A stretch of 64,000 bases of DNA from Centrapalus pauciflorus. Lineage: Eukaryota; Streptophyta; Magnoliopsida; Asterales; Asteraceae. Of the stretch, positions 10,628-22,122 are shown piece after piece (within the stretch, counting starts at the first letter, position 1; each line of letters begins with the position of its first letter). Below the pieces are notes generated by a model. It ran no database searches and was not told the DNA's origin. It was given only the letters and a program-made list of their open reading frames with translations. A program made the translations under genes and the position numbers. Location of the stretch: contig JAANYP010009673.1 of assembly GCA_020465985.1 (NCBI GenBank), forward strand, positions 179,483-243,482, written 5' to 3'.

Positions 10628-13600
10628 ATGGCATCACCAGATCATTCTCAGAATTCCAATTCATCTTATTCCCATTCATCATCCAATCATACACTCGTTT
10701 CTACACCCATTCGTTCAACCTCTGTTGCTCGACCCTCACCTTCAACCATCATCCCCGATAACCAACTGGTCAAACCCAAACATTGCTTACCCTTCAGAGA
10801 TAATAACCATCGTTTGGATACCAAGGTTATCAAAGTCAGTCACCCTATAATTGTAGATATTCTCAAAGGCCATCCGTTAGGTTATCTTCTTCAGTATAAA
10901 CCTTCAATTCCACAGGTCTACCTACAACAATTTTGGCATACAGTCAAATTTGTTCCTGCTGATGACAATCACCAATTTAAAGTCACCATAGACCAGTTTA
11001 AATCCAAAATCACTCTTGCCAGACTTCATCACAACCTGTTTCTTCCAAGACGAATAGACACAGTTAACTTACTTGAGTTGGCTGATTTTGAAGATTTTGT
11101 GTCAGATGAGGACCTAGTTCATGATTTGATATGCCTGGTGTGGCACCCTTGCCACAACAACCACCAATTACAATACACCCAGGATTAATTACCAACATAC
11201 AATACATAATGATCTGATAACCTAAATTAAGTGCGGAAGCATTAAAAACATAATTAAAGTAGTGCAATAGTGTCAAACACCCTACGGTGCTATATGGTAC
11301 CAAGTCTAAGTCTACACATCCATACAATTTTTACATTCATCCCGAATATTACAACATTGTTTCATAACATAAATTACCGATGGAATAGTGTTGAGTCTCC
11401 CAAATCTTCCTCAAACGACCTAACTAGAAGGTCCAGCAGTAGATTTTCCTTTGCCTGTAAAAAATACAACAACTAAAACGTAAGCGAATGCTTAGTGAAT
11501 ACATAGATTACGCATTTTATAAGTCTTTATGAAGCCCAAGAGTAATCCCGACGACAAACGTCGTATACTCTCTTCGTACACCAAGTACGGACCAGAGCCG
11601 CAGCCCCTTCGAGCTCACAGCTCGGCATTTAAGCATACCATCTGAGACAAACGTACGATCGGGGATGACATACTGCCTACCGGGCCTAGGAGGGATCAGC
11701 TCCAGGTCATATAGCACAGTAACATCAGAGTAATCGATGCGACCCACCGGTCCATCACTAGATGCACAACAACCGAAAGGACATGCAACAAGTAAGAATG
11801 TGCATCTACATCTACGCAAGTTAGTAGAATTCCAACCAAACAAGTGAAACAACAGGTCTCAGCAGGCAAAGCTTACATAAAACAAATATAAACATGCGAA
11901 ATCTACTGTACTCACTGTGGGTGCGTATTATCTTTAACCGATATTATTTCTCTTCGGGCTTTCAACCGGATTCCACCAAGTACCCCACTGTGGGTTAAAA
12001 AACACCACAAGGGACCTCAATTCGCACGAACTCTGAAATCCGTTTGTATATTGTTGTTGTACTCCTCGATACCTTTCCGATGACGTATAATTCTCGAAAA
12101 TCCGACGGTCGGTTTGTGATATATCTTAGAGAGATGTAGAGAGAAAATTTCTAGAGAGATAAAGTAGTGAGATAGTGTAAACTAAAAAATGAAGCCTATT
12201 GCCCTTTATATACTACTTTCGTCATTTTGCACATTTCATCACTCGACTTAACCGGTTCCATAAAATACTGATTTAATCTTAGATTTATCATAAATAACTT
12301 TTAAATTCATAATACTCCACAAAATTGATCCTGAGTTCAATTTTCTTAAAAATAGCAACAAACTTTGCTTAATATCCAAATACATAATATTCTCCCAAAT
12401 TCAACTTAAATATATATATAAGTTTTTCCACTTAATTAACCAAAATACATCAAATTAAATCCGTGGATGTTACACCTGGGCTACTCAAAGCCACTTCCAA
12501 AAAGCTCCAAATTTCACCGAAATGGATTAAATGGAGAATGGTACACTTTATTTGGGATTATCAATCGATGCATGACTTCTAAGCATACAGGAATAGACAG
12601 GTGCAACATTCACTGTCTACGAATCTTTCATGGAATTGCTTTTAATAAGCATTATGACTATGCTCAGTGAATCTGGGAAGACTTAAAAGATTTTGTACTA
12701 GCCAAAACAACCAACAGATCAAAGAAGTTTGTTCCGCTCCAAAGATTCATTCAAATCCTGATCCGAGGAATTCTAAGAGCCAATGAAAATATACCAAAGC
12801 GAGCAAACTCACAACGATGTCCCGACTATGTAATGATGAGTTTACACGAAGTGCCAGATTCTCTGAATGCGAATATCATGCCGATTCCGGAGTCGTTGTT
12901 GAAGTATGCAGATCAAGAGAGTGAGCATGTAAAGTTGTATAGGATAGATCATGCTCCGATAGAGACCCAAGAACCGGGTTCTCTTACCCAAGGAGTAATA
13001 GGACGAGAGGAACCTCAGCACGGGGCTGAAGTTCAGGGTAGCCTACAAGTGAGTGAGGGAGATGAAGCTGTAAGGGGTGGTGAGGAAGAAGCTCAGAAAT
13101 CTGATTCTGAGAGAACTTTATCGGATAGTCAAGAAGGAGAAGATGAAGGTGATGATGATGATGATGATGGTGCTGATGGTGGTGATCATCATGAGGGCGG
13201 AATTGTGATGATGGATATAGTGAGTATTGCACAAGAGAGTGTGAGGGATGCCTTAAGCCTAGAAAGCCGGGGTTTAACCACATCTGTTGTTAGCTCTCCA
13301 ATGAGACTTAACATTGAAGAAGTCAGTATCCCACTGACAAGTGCACACCCAACCATCCACTCAGTCCCCTCTCAACAGGAGATTGTTTCATTTGAGCACC
13401 GGGATGAACCACATCTTCTATCCGAAAGTCATTTGGACTTGATGGATATTGAAATCAGTACACATCTGCCTGAGTGTACGACATCAATTCATTCACAGAG
13501 TATAGATACTATACAGCTTAGGACACTTGAGTCGACTTCATCTGTTGAAGTAAGTGTGGCTGAACTTCGTGTTCCCACCGGAACATCCTCAGCTACGGAA

Positions 13601-15659
13601 GCATTTGTTGCTCCGTCGCTTGAAGAGGGTGGAAGTCCAGTCAGAGCGACCACATTGCCATCTCTGAGTACTGGCCACACAGACGTGCTTTTCACAAGTT
13701 CGACTGTTGTGACAACTGGAAGTCTAAGTGACCCAGTGGTGACTCTATCCCCATTTGTTACTGAATCCTCGTTGAATCAAGCATTGAATGCAGCTGTTGC
13801 CGGAGTAAATACACATGTATCTGCTCAGTTGTCTGAAGTGATGGCACAGATGTCAAACATTCACAAGTTTTTAAAGGGAAAGTCAGTTGCAGAAGAATCG
13901 ATAAAGCAATCTGAGTCAAATCAAGCTATCGATGAATTAAAGGAAGAGCTGAAGGAGTTCGTTTTTGAACAATTTGATGAAATGAGGGAGCGAATGATAA
14001 GTTTGGAAAGCACGGTGATAACTGCTTTGGGAAATTTATCAGAGAGAGTTGCGGCAGTTGAAGAAACGTGTAAGGCACAAGCTTCCTCGTCTAAAAGAAT
14101 AATGATGAGCATGATGAGGACTCCGATGATGCTCCTCATGAGGGGGAGAAGAGGAGAATGCATGATGAGCCTACACCTGGCGTTTTGATGATAACGTACC
14201 CGGAGAAAGAAGCAGAAGTCAAAGAGAGAGAAGCAGGGAGCACAAAAGAATCGGATGGTGAACAAAGTGAGCTGGGATTGATTCTTTATGAAGATGTTCC
14301 AGTTCCTTTGAACATTCAGTCTGATATTTACAACTTTGAAGAGTATAATGATTCTGAAGTGATGTTCAAATTAAGGAACATGAGTTAAGGATTCAAGGTG
14401 TAGAAGAAGAGAGAGAGAGGAATATATTGAAGTTTATGAAGATGATGATGTAATTACATTAACTGATGTTGATTTTCGAGGAGAAATGATTGAAGAAGAA
14501 GAAGGGTTAGTTCAGGAGATTCCGAAGGAGACTATATCGACACCAACAGTTGAAAAGCCTGAGGTTGTGATTCAAGTTAAGGAAGAAGCTGAAGAGTTTC
14601 CTGGGGAAAATGTGGTTAATCAAGAAAGAGTTGTGTTAAATGAGGTTGAGGTGATGGAAAGATTCTTTAATGAATATGTGCTGGCAGATGAGTCTCAAAA
14701 GCAACATAGACTCAGGTTTGAAGCACAACAAGTAGTTCAAAGGGAAATTCAAGATATGCTTACTTTGCTGAATAAAGATGAGATTCGAAAGAACAAAGTA
14801 AAGAAATTTGAACTTCCAGCTAAAAGATCAGCAGAGTTTATAAGGAAAAGGAACAAAATGTCGTGTATTGAAGACATTCTGGAGAAAAGAATATTTTGCA
14901 AGAGACAAGCACCATGTTCTTTCCTTAAGTTGTTTAGGGTTTTAGAGCCAAACATGCCACATCTGGTCAACTATGCTAGTTTTCTAGAGGAATAAGACAC
15001 AAGAAGTTGATAAAGTTAAGAGTGAGTTCATGATAGTTGATCTTGTTAAAATAGAAAAAGACAGATTTGTTAAGATTTTCTATCCGACATTCACTGTTAC
15101 TAGAGCTGATGGAAATACTTATACGTTCACTGAAGCTGATATGTTCAATATGCACCTGGTCGACATTAAAGATCTATTTGATGAATTGTGCAGAAATAAG
15201 AGAAATGAACACTACAGATTTGCCCTGAAGACACTTTTTCACTTCATGCATACCAAATTGGTATTGATGTCAGTGCAAGATCTGCAGATAGGTGTGGAAC
15301 GAGGAATGAGGAAGATAAACATGACAGCTCCACATAGAGATATCAAGTTTGCTGGAGAATTGAAAGAATTTCAAGTCGTCATGGTAAAGCATCCAACTGT
15401 TATGTACAAAGATAGAAATAAGAAGCTAAGGGCTATGAGGAGTGTCGAACTTAACAAATTTTCAGATGGTACACTGAACAAAGTTTTGAGTGGTTTAAAG
15501 GGAAAGCTTGCATCTGATAAGAAGAGAAAGACAAAGAGAGGAGCCTTATCTATGAATGACCGAAGACTGATGGTAGAATTCATTTCAAAGATTGAATGGA
15601 GGCTCTCTGATCGGAAAAGCATAAGAAGGTTTGAACAAAAGCTTGGATTGACGATTTAA
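10628..15659 (+). pseudogene. Broken extra-ORF protein of the 9235 element
   Basis: One frame runs from the ATG at 10628 to about 14188, interrupted by the solo LTR (11139-12474). The LTR plus one duplication is 1341 bp, a multiple of three, so the frame resumes at 12480. There is an in-frame stop at 12668-12670. Frame changes near 14150, 14400-14480 and 15000 lead to pieces at 14158-14388, 14486-14995 and 15030-15659. The N-terminal part has 'QVYLQQFWHTVKF' and later 'IWEDLKDFV' and 'FVPLQRFIQILIR'. The middle has an acidic tract (D-rich, near 13140-13190) and a predicted coiled coil (about 13900-14080). The C-terminal piece is basic, with 'ELNKFSDGTLNKVL'. The N-terminal layout matches the extra ORF of the Copia at 53759. 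The function is unknown. Confidence 0.6.
11139..12474 (-). mobile_element. Ty3/Gypsy solo LTR (1336 bp) with 5-bp target duplication
   Basis: The segment starts TGTGGCACCC and ends GTGGATGTTACA on the plus strand. Read on the minus strand it begins TGTAACATCC, a typical Gypsy LTR start. Exact 5-bp repeats CCTGG flank it at 11134-11138 and 12475-12479. No internal sequence or primer site is present, so this is a solo LTR left by LTR-LTR recombination. It lies inside the reading frame of the 9235 element. A minus-strand TATATAAAGG promoter box (about 12210-12220) and the block 'acgtaagcgaatgcttagtgaa' are visible. The ORFs inside it are spurious. Confidence 0.88.
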
Positions 15660-15678
15660 AGACTTTGCACATTCCATC

Positions 15679-15690
15679 AAAGGGAGAGAT
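15679..15690 (+). other. Polypurine tract of the 9235 element
   Basis: AAAGGGAGAGA immediately precedes the 3' LTR, so it is the likely plus-strand primer. The equivalent tract beside the LTR at 46271-46560 is ATCAAAGGGGGAGAT. Confidence 0.8.
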
Positions 15691-15982
15691 TGTTAGAATA
15701 CATTGTAATTGATGGAAGTCAAAGTATAGGGTTTGTTTTGTAATTCATTCATAGTTGTGAAAAATATGTATATATATAGTAAGTTTGACTTTCAATGTAA
15801 TGGTTCTGACATTTTCACTTTTGGCAAAATAGAATTCAGAGAATACGGTTACTGACATTGAAGGTTATCTCATCATTTTGTAATCGACATTCTTGCAATA
15901 GAATCATTCGGTTAGTTTTAATCATTGTTATTGTTCTTATTATTGAATTGTTAATTGATTGATATAGAAACTATAAATCACA
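15691..15982 (+). repeat. 3' LTR (292 bp) of the 9235 element
   Basis: Matches the 5' LTR throughout except for a shorter TA run. It ends ATAAATCACA and is followed by the target duplication TATGT. Confidence 0.9.
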
Positions 15983-16309
15983 TATGTGAAAATAAGAAGG
16001 ATAAATTAATTAAATATATAGATAGAAAAAAAGAATTTATAAAACAAAATAAATATTTACATAAAAAAGAATGAAAATATAAAAATATAAATAATAATTT
16101 ATAAATCAAAAACCTAAATTAATTGATTAGGGACCATATGTGAAATTCATTTGTAAGGGCAAAATTGGTATTTTTAAAAAATTAAATTGTTTAGGGACTG
16201 AAAGCGTGACAAAGTGTTAAAATATGGACCATCAGTGTAAACTTTAAAAGTTAGGGACGAAACCTGTAATTGGCTATAAACCACAGGGACCATTTATGTA
16301 ATTTACTCT

Positions 16310-16977
16310 AGGGTTTATTATGTACCAACATGTTTTCACGTTTTTTTTGCGTTTTCGTCCCTCCATATTATTTTATTCCATAAAAGTCCTCAAGTTAAAT
16401 ATTTCTTTTTGGTTTAGTGAAATTTGGACATTAAAACCTGATTTTTCACTTTCTAAAGGGTTTAATATGAAAAAAACCGACATGTTTTTATGTTTTTTAC
16501 GATTTAGTCCCTATATGTTATATTTTCTTAAAAAAGTCCTCAAGTTATTGTTTTCAGTCCGGTTTTCGGAAAAGTTTTGTTTTTTTCGTAATCAACCCTG
16601 ACTTATTCTACAAAAACCAACATGTCATCAATTTTTCACTATTTTTCTTCAAAAAATCCATAAACTTGAAGTCCTTTTTGAAAAAATATATAAAAATTCC
16701 AAAAATCACAAGCAAATATATTACTTAAGGATTTTATTGGTAAAAAATAATATGGAGGGACTAAACCGTAAAAACGTGACAAACATGTTTATTTTCTTTC
16801 ATATTAAACCCTTTCTAAAAACTGGTTACTTATTCTAACCGGGTTCTAATGTTCAAATTTTACTAAACCAAAAACTAAAAATTAATTTGAGAACTTTTAT
16901 GAAAAAAAATAACATGGAGGAACGAAAACGCAAAAAATATGAAAACATGTTAGGTTTTTTTTTTTAATAATCAACCC
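16310..16977. mobile_element. MITE A body, invaded by MITE E
   Basis: The arms 'accaacatgttttcacg...gcgttttcgtccctcc' (left, from 16323) and the inverted copy ending near 16977 pair over about 140 bp. They are separated by the MITE at 16458-16811. A second family member lies at 24286-24561. The left terminal seven bases were displaced to 7890-7896 by the Mutator-type insertion. A 9-bp target duplication with one mismatch (7881-7889 and 16978-16986) suggests Mutator-type transposition. The ORF at 16320-16601 is spurious. Confidence 0.7.
16458..16811. mobile_element. MITE E, 354 bp, with 8-bp target duplication
   Basis: Ends GGGTTTAATATGAAAAAAAC and its inverted form, flanked by exact TTTCTAAA repeats (16450-16457 and 16812-16819). 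Relatives lie at 19776-20123, 24797-25132 and, truncated, 34325-34503. The interior contains an asymmetric 'aagtccataaacttgaag'-type block shared by all copies. Confidence 0.8.
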
Positions 16978-17154
16978 TAGTATATATATAATAAAGCTTT
17001 ATTGTAAATTTGAAAAAATAAAATAGGAATAAGCATATTTTGTAATCTAAGTTTTAGGTATATGTATACTATTCTAATGGTTGTAGATATCATCAAATAA
17101 TGAACATTCAATACTTTCCATAACTTTTGTTATCATAAATAACCGAAATCATTT

Positions 17155-17405
17155 AATCCCTTTCATATTTATTGATTTATTGACTGAAATTAATGTATTG
17201 TCAATATTTGAAAATTGAAAAATATCAACGAACTGTCAAATTTTATTTGTAATTAAATTTAGTAATTTATTGATTGAAAAATCAATGTATTATTGATATT
17301 TGAAATGGATGAGTGGATGACTACAATTCAAAAACATTAACGAAGAGTCAGAATTTTATCAGTATTAAATCCAGTGATTTATTTAAATGCTGGAACTAAT
17401 ATTTT
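17155..17405 (+). repeat. Degenerate tandem repeat, two units of about 115-130 bp
   Basis: Each unit contains 'gatttattgattgaaaaat', 'tgtattatcaatatttgaaa' and 'cattaacgaa.agtcagaatttta'. Related units reappear at about 18510-18578 and 19199-19330, on either side of a hAT MITE. Confidence 0.55.
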
Positions 17406-18505
17406 ACGCGGTTGTTCCGTTAAAATATTTATAATTTTTTGTAATTGTTTACTTTGTTATAATTATATAATGTATGTTTGTATATTTTTTTAAAACTTTA
17501 TAACTTTCATGTAGTTCTTTTTATTATGGACTCATTAATCAACGACTGAGATTAATCACACATAATAGTTAAAGATTCTGAAAGATTGTTTTTTTATTGA
17601 GTATAACTTGCGTTTGTCAAGGTGTAAACAACTAATAACATTTAAAACGTTTTAGAAAATAGTCAATTAATTGTAGTAATTAAAAAGTCTAACTAACGAT
17701 TAATAATTAAAGTTTTATATTGGTCTATTTTATAATTTGATGCATTTTAATTATTTATTTATAAAAATTTACTATGATTATTACATAATTGTGTCAATAA
17801 TGTTAAAGATAACTTTATTATCTATCGGTATAGTTATTATTATGAAAAATACGAATCAATAAAATTTATCATTTATTTAATTAAAATAAATACTCAAAAT
17901 TTTAAAATATGTTTAATCATTATAAGATGTTTTAAAAATCTTTTAAATGACATATTAATTTTTTAACTAATATAATTGGTAATTAGTCCACATAATTATC
18001 AAAGTAGTGTATTCAAACTTATCATTTAATTCAAAAAGAGTTAAATGTGTAACAAGATCTAACCAAAAATAAGTTTGTATAATATATATTTTTTATGATA
18101 AAACTGAAGAATAAAATATTTAGTTAATTAATTGAAACATTAAAAAACTATAAAAACAATATATTTTTAAAACTTTAATAATATATTAACTTGTTGTATT
18201 TAAATAAACAATAATATGATATTTGATAATATTAAAATCAAGTTATTTAATTAAACGTTGAAATTAGTTAACTCAAAATGAAAAATCATGAAAAAAATAA
18301 GGATCAACTACACACTCATTTAATCCTACCGTTAAATCTAACTTTTGTTTACAATGGGAGTCGAAAACCTAATTTTAGGGTTACAATTAACACATTTAAC
18401 ATTTTAAACGATTGATATTTAAAGTTATTTAATTTCGACGGTAATATAATGAAATTCCATTTTTTTTCTCTCTGCTTCGTCCACAATATATTTATATAAT
18501 TTTAT
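17406..18505. other. AT-rich intergenic DNA
   Basis: Very low GC. No ORF, inverted repeat with target duplications or other structure was seen by eye. Confidence 0.6.
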
Positions 18506-18578
18506 TAGTATTTTAATTGAGTGATTTATTGTTTGAAGAAAATTAACTTATTTCCAATATTTTAAATGGATGAGTACG

Positions 18579-19198
18579 TAGGCATGACAATGGGGCGGAG
18601 ATCAGTTCTCATCCCCTTCTTAATTCTCTCACCCATCCCCGGCCCCATCCCCGTCGGGGAATGAACTTCTATCCCCATCCCTGTCTTAATCGAGGATCGG
18701 GGATCCCCGTCGGGGAATCGGAATTTTCAAGTTTCTAAAAACATTAATTATAAAGTTTAAACTATAAATAGTAATTCAGTAGAAAAATAGTAATTAAACT
18801 TTAAAACAATTCAATTCAAAAATACTGAGTTATTTACATATATAATTTATAATTTATAATGAAACTAAAGTAAAAAGATGTTTGCAAACGATTTATAAAA
18901 CCACTAAAATGAAAAAAAATTAGTATTTTAAACTATAGAAAAGTTATATACAATAAGAATTAATATATTATATAAAATGTAATGAATAATTTACATTATA
19001 AAGTTAAATATATATAATAATCTATATTAAAACATAAAACATAATCGGGGTCGGGGATTAAAATGTCTCCCATCCCCGCCCCATCCTCATTATTTTAAAT
19101 CGGAGATTCCCCGTCCCCGGTCAACTCGGGGATTCCCCGGTCAAATCGGAGTCGAGTTACGGGTTCCCCGTCGGGTATGAATTTTTTTGCCATGCCTA
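18579..19198. mobile_element. hAT-type MITE, 620 bp, with 8-bp target duplication
   Basis: Ends TAGGCATGACAA and TTGCCATGCCTA form an inverted pair with one mismatch. They are flanked by exact TGAGTACG repeats at 18571-18578 and 19199-19206. The subterminal 'ccccgtcgggga' blocks on both sides form strong GC-rich stems around an AT-rich core. It inserted into a degenerate tandem repeat unit. There is no coding sequence. Confidence 0.88.
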
Positions 19199-19380
19199 TG
19201 AGTACGATTGCAAAACATTAACGAACTATCAGAATTTTAAGATTTTAATTCTAGTGATTTAGTGATTAAAAATTAATATATTTTATCATTTAAAAACATT
19301 AACAAACAGTCAGAAATTTATAATCTATATGTATCATCTATATAATAAAAGAGAACACAATTTTCCACATGAGAGAGAGA

Positions 19381-19470
19381 ATATGGTTCGAGAGAGTACC
19401 ACCCCTTATGTAGCGAACCAGAAGGTACCAACTTAAAAAAAAAAACTATTTTGAAATTAGTATTTATTAC
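19381..19470 (+). mobile_element. Truncated copy of the TA-inserted inverted-repeat family
   Basis: 'atatggttcgagagagtacc' followed by 'gaaccagaaggtaccaac' and an A-run matches the left end of the element at 22120. The remainder and the right end are missing. Confidence 0.6.
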
Positions 19471-19775
19471 AGATTATAAATGTATATATGTATTTCATAC
19501 TTTTAGGAAGTTCACTAGTTCAATCAATAATTACATCAAACGAGATCAAAGTTAATACTATAAAATATTTATTTTTTTAAAAATATATTTTGTATTCAGT
19601 TGGATTCGAAGAATATAAAATCAATAAAGAAAAACTACCATTTTTAATTTCAATTACACCTATTTAATTCAAACCATTTTAAAACCTAACTTCAACTACT
19701 CTTGAGCACCTTTTATCGACATTTGATTATTAAAGTTGTGCATTGATTGCTTGAGATGGTTGGGATAAAAAATAG

Positions 19776-20123
19776 GGGTTTAATACGATAAAAACTAACA
19801 TGTTTTCATGTTTTTTGCGATTTAGTCTCTCCGTGTTATTTTTTCCTAAGAAATTCCTCAAGTTATTGTTTTCAATCTGGTTTTCAAAAAAGTTTTGTTT
19901 TTTTTTCATAATCAACCATGACTTCTTCCACAAAAACCAACATGTTTTCACTATTTTTATCCGAAAAGTCCATAAACTTGAAGACTTTTATGAAAAAATA
20001 AAGAAAATTCCAAAAATCACAAACAAATATATTACTTAAGGATTTTATTGGTAAAAAATAACACGGAGGGACTAAATCGCAAAAACGTGAGAAATATGTT
20101 GGTTTTTTTTTCATATTAAACCC
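19776..20123. mobile_element. MITE E family copy, 348 bp
   Basis: Ends 'gggtttaatacgataaaaac' and 'catattaaaccc', with the shared interior blocks in plus orientation. The flanks (aaaaatag / taaaaata) are only an imperfect duplication. Confidence 0.75.
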
Positions 20124-20339
20124 TAAAAATAAAAAAGAAAAAACAACACTTGGTTCTACCTTAAAATTAAAATTAGTTCACTTATAAATTTAAAAAGTTA
20201 TATATTTACAATAATCATAATTATACTTATTTTAACTTCAATTTTATTATGTATTTATGTATTCATAACGCTCCTTCTTTTCCTATAAAAGTTATAAATA
20301 ATGTCATGGTCACGGGTCTATGTGACTTTATTACATATT

Positions 20340-20830
20340 TACATTAGATATTTTATATACAGCAAAAGACCCTCGAGTTGTAATATTTTTATGACTAAAA
20401 CCATTAATTATTTTTCATTGCACAAAAGATCTCCAACTGACAAAATTTCACCGAATTGTGGTATTACCAGTTGTAATCGATAGAAAGTCACAGTCCACCG
20501 TCGACAAATCATCAGTGGCCATCAGAATTTCGTCGAAAAAGTAAATTCCAACAAAAAACACAGATTCGAACAAAAAAATCAACAAGAAATGTGAATTGGA
20601 ATAATAAAACATTGACAAGTGAGTTTGCTAAAAAGAAAGTTCATCGAAGACAAAGAGTTGGTCAACGATTGCAACCGGTTCATAATGTTGCACGTCATTT
20701 AAAAAAAATATCTTTATTTGATAAGTTTTAGACTTTTAGTCGAAAGTTTTTTGTGCAATGAAAAATGATTGAGGTTTTTAATCATAAAAATGGTCCAACT
20801 TAAGAGTTTTTTTTTTTTTTCACAAATATC
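20340..20830. mobile_element. Candidate inverted-repeat element
   Basis: The left arm (20385-20440: 'tttttatgactaaaacc', 'ttttcattgcacaaaag') pairs with the right arm (20735-20800: 'cttttgtgcaatgaaaa'-like and 'ggtttttaatcataaaaa'). A 'gcaaccggtt' block near 20670 also occurs in the related segment at 23190. No clean terminal duplication was found. Confidence 0.45.
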
Positions 20831-21387
20831 CCTTTTATTTACCATGAAATTATTACATATTTTACTTAAATTTCGAATCGTGTTTTTAATCTATCATATT
20901 TTGACCCTAAAATATCAAAATCTAATGGAAAAATCATCGAAAAAGATAATACTAAATACAAATTCTGATATTAAAGGTATCATAAAAATTTTTAGACAAA
21001 AACAAATTATGAAATTCAATTTTTGTCAAAAAAAAAAAAATTTTAACCGAGAAAAGATCATGAAGTGTTATTTTTGTCGAGAAAGGATCATGAAATTCAG
21101 TTTTTTACTTTCTTAATTGGATATTGATACTCATTTTATCAAAATTGAATTATTTTTTTCTTTTTTAGCCTAAAAAATTTCATATTACATTTATTGTCAA
21201 TATTTATATTTTATGTTATTTTCTTGATAATTTGTTAAAATATAAATCAAGCAGGTATTGTTGGTTTAATGTATATGGTTGAAATTATGTTTGTTAAACA
21301 GTGTGAGAATTAATATCATTAAAAGAAGATTTTTTCATGCTGAAAAATAAAACACACTAATAATGACAATTAAACTTGTTCGTATAT
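20831..21387. other. AT-rich intergenic DNA
   Basis: Contains a short repeat of 'gagaa(a)(a/g)gatcatgaa(g/a)t' near 21045-21105 and no other recognisable feature. The 115-aa ORF here has low complexity. Confidence 0.5.
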
Positions 21388-21396
21388 TAATTTGTT

Positions 21397-22075
21397 GAGT
21401 AAATGACATTTTTGGTCATTGTGGTTTGATGGTTTACCCGGATTCAGTCCCTTAACCATAATAAGGTCAAATTTCATCCCTATTTTGCTAATTTTGTGCC
21501 ATTTTAGTCCCTCGTCCGTTAAACTTAACGACACAACCGTTAAATTTGTAAGAATGACATTTTTATACTTTTCATTGAGACGCTTTTAGTCCCTATGGTT
21601 TTATTATTTACCCATTTATAGTCCAACATTTATTTTATTTTATTTTATCTTTATAATTATATTATTTATAGATATACTTAATTTATTATAAACACACTTA
21701 TCTTATTTATAAATATACTTATATTTTAATATTTTATTTACATTTACTATTGTTCGTATTTTATTTAAAATTTAAATTTTATTTTAATTAAAATTATATA
21801 TTTTCTTTACTAATTTATTTAAAGTTCATCTTCTTTATTAATTTTAATTTTTATAATATTATTGTTGACATTTATATATGTAATTTTGTTTTTTGTGTTT
21901 ATGTATATATAATATCGTCGATATTTATCCTCTCAAAAGTCACTATTTCTTCAAATATCTTCCAACCTAATCAATTATCGACACATAAATTATATACAAA
22001 AGTGAATATTTGAACAAATAATGACATTGGAAGATACTTGAAAATATTTTATACACACACATATATTTATATATA

Positions 22076-22122
<47 letters not shown>

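Larger units (their letters stand above)
9235..15982 (+). mobile_element. LTR retroelement without gag or pol, carrying a large extra ORF
   Basis: Two nearly identical short LTRs (9235-9534 and 15691-15982) bound the element, with exact 5-bp target duplications TATGT at 9230-9234 and 15983-15987. A TGGTATCAGAGC primer site follows the left LTR and a purine tract precedes the right LTR. The internal region holds a repeat-rich leader and remnants of one long reading frame (10628-15659). No protease, integrase, reverse transcriptase or zinc-knuckle gag motif was seen. It must therefore borrow replication proteins. The probable donor type is the Copia at 46579, whose extra ORF is related. A solo Gypsy LTR interrupts it. 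Confidence 0.85.
7897..16308. mobile_element. Long-TIR Mutator-type element, split by an LTR element
   Basis: The ends GAGTAAATTATATAAATGG and its inverted counterpart (GAGTAAATTACATAAATGG on the minus strand) start TIRs of roughly 160 bp. These share blocks such as 'ctgtggttta', 'cctaacttttaaa' and 'tggtccatatttt'. Exact 9-bp direct repeats TAGGGTTTA flank the element at 7888-7896 and 16309-16317, which fits Mutator-like transposition. Without the LTR element (9235-15982 plus one 5-bp duplication) it is about 1.66 kb. No transposase ORF is visible. It inserted into the end of MITE A, whose first bases form part of the duplicated target. Confidence 0.8.

Noticed and set aside
20769..21116. 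115-aa ORF
   Set aside because: Low-complexity Lys/Ile/Phe/Asn translation of AT-rich DNA.
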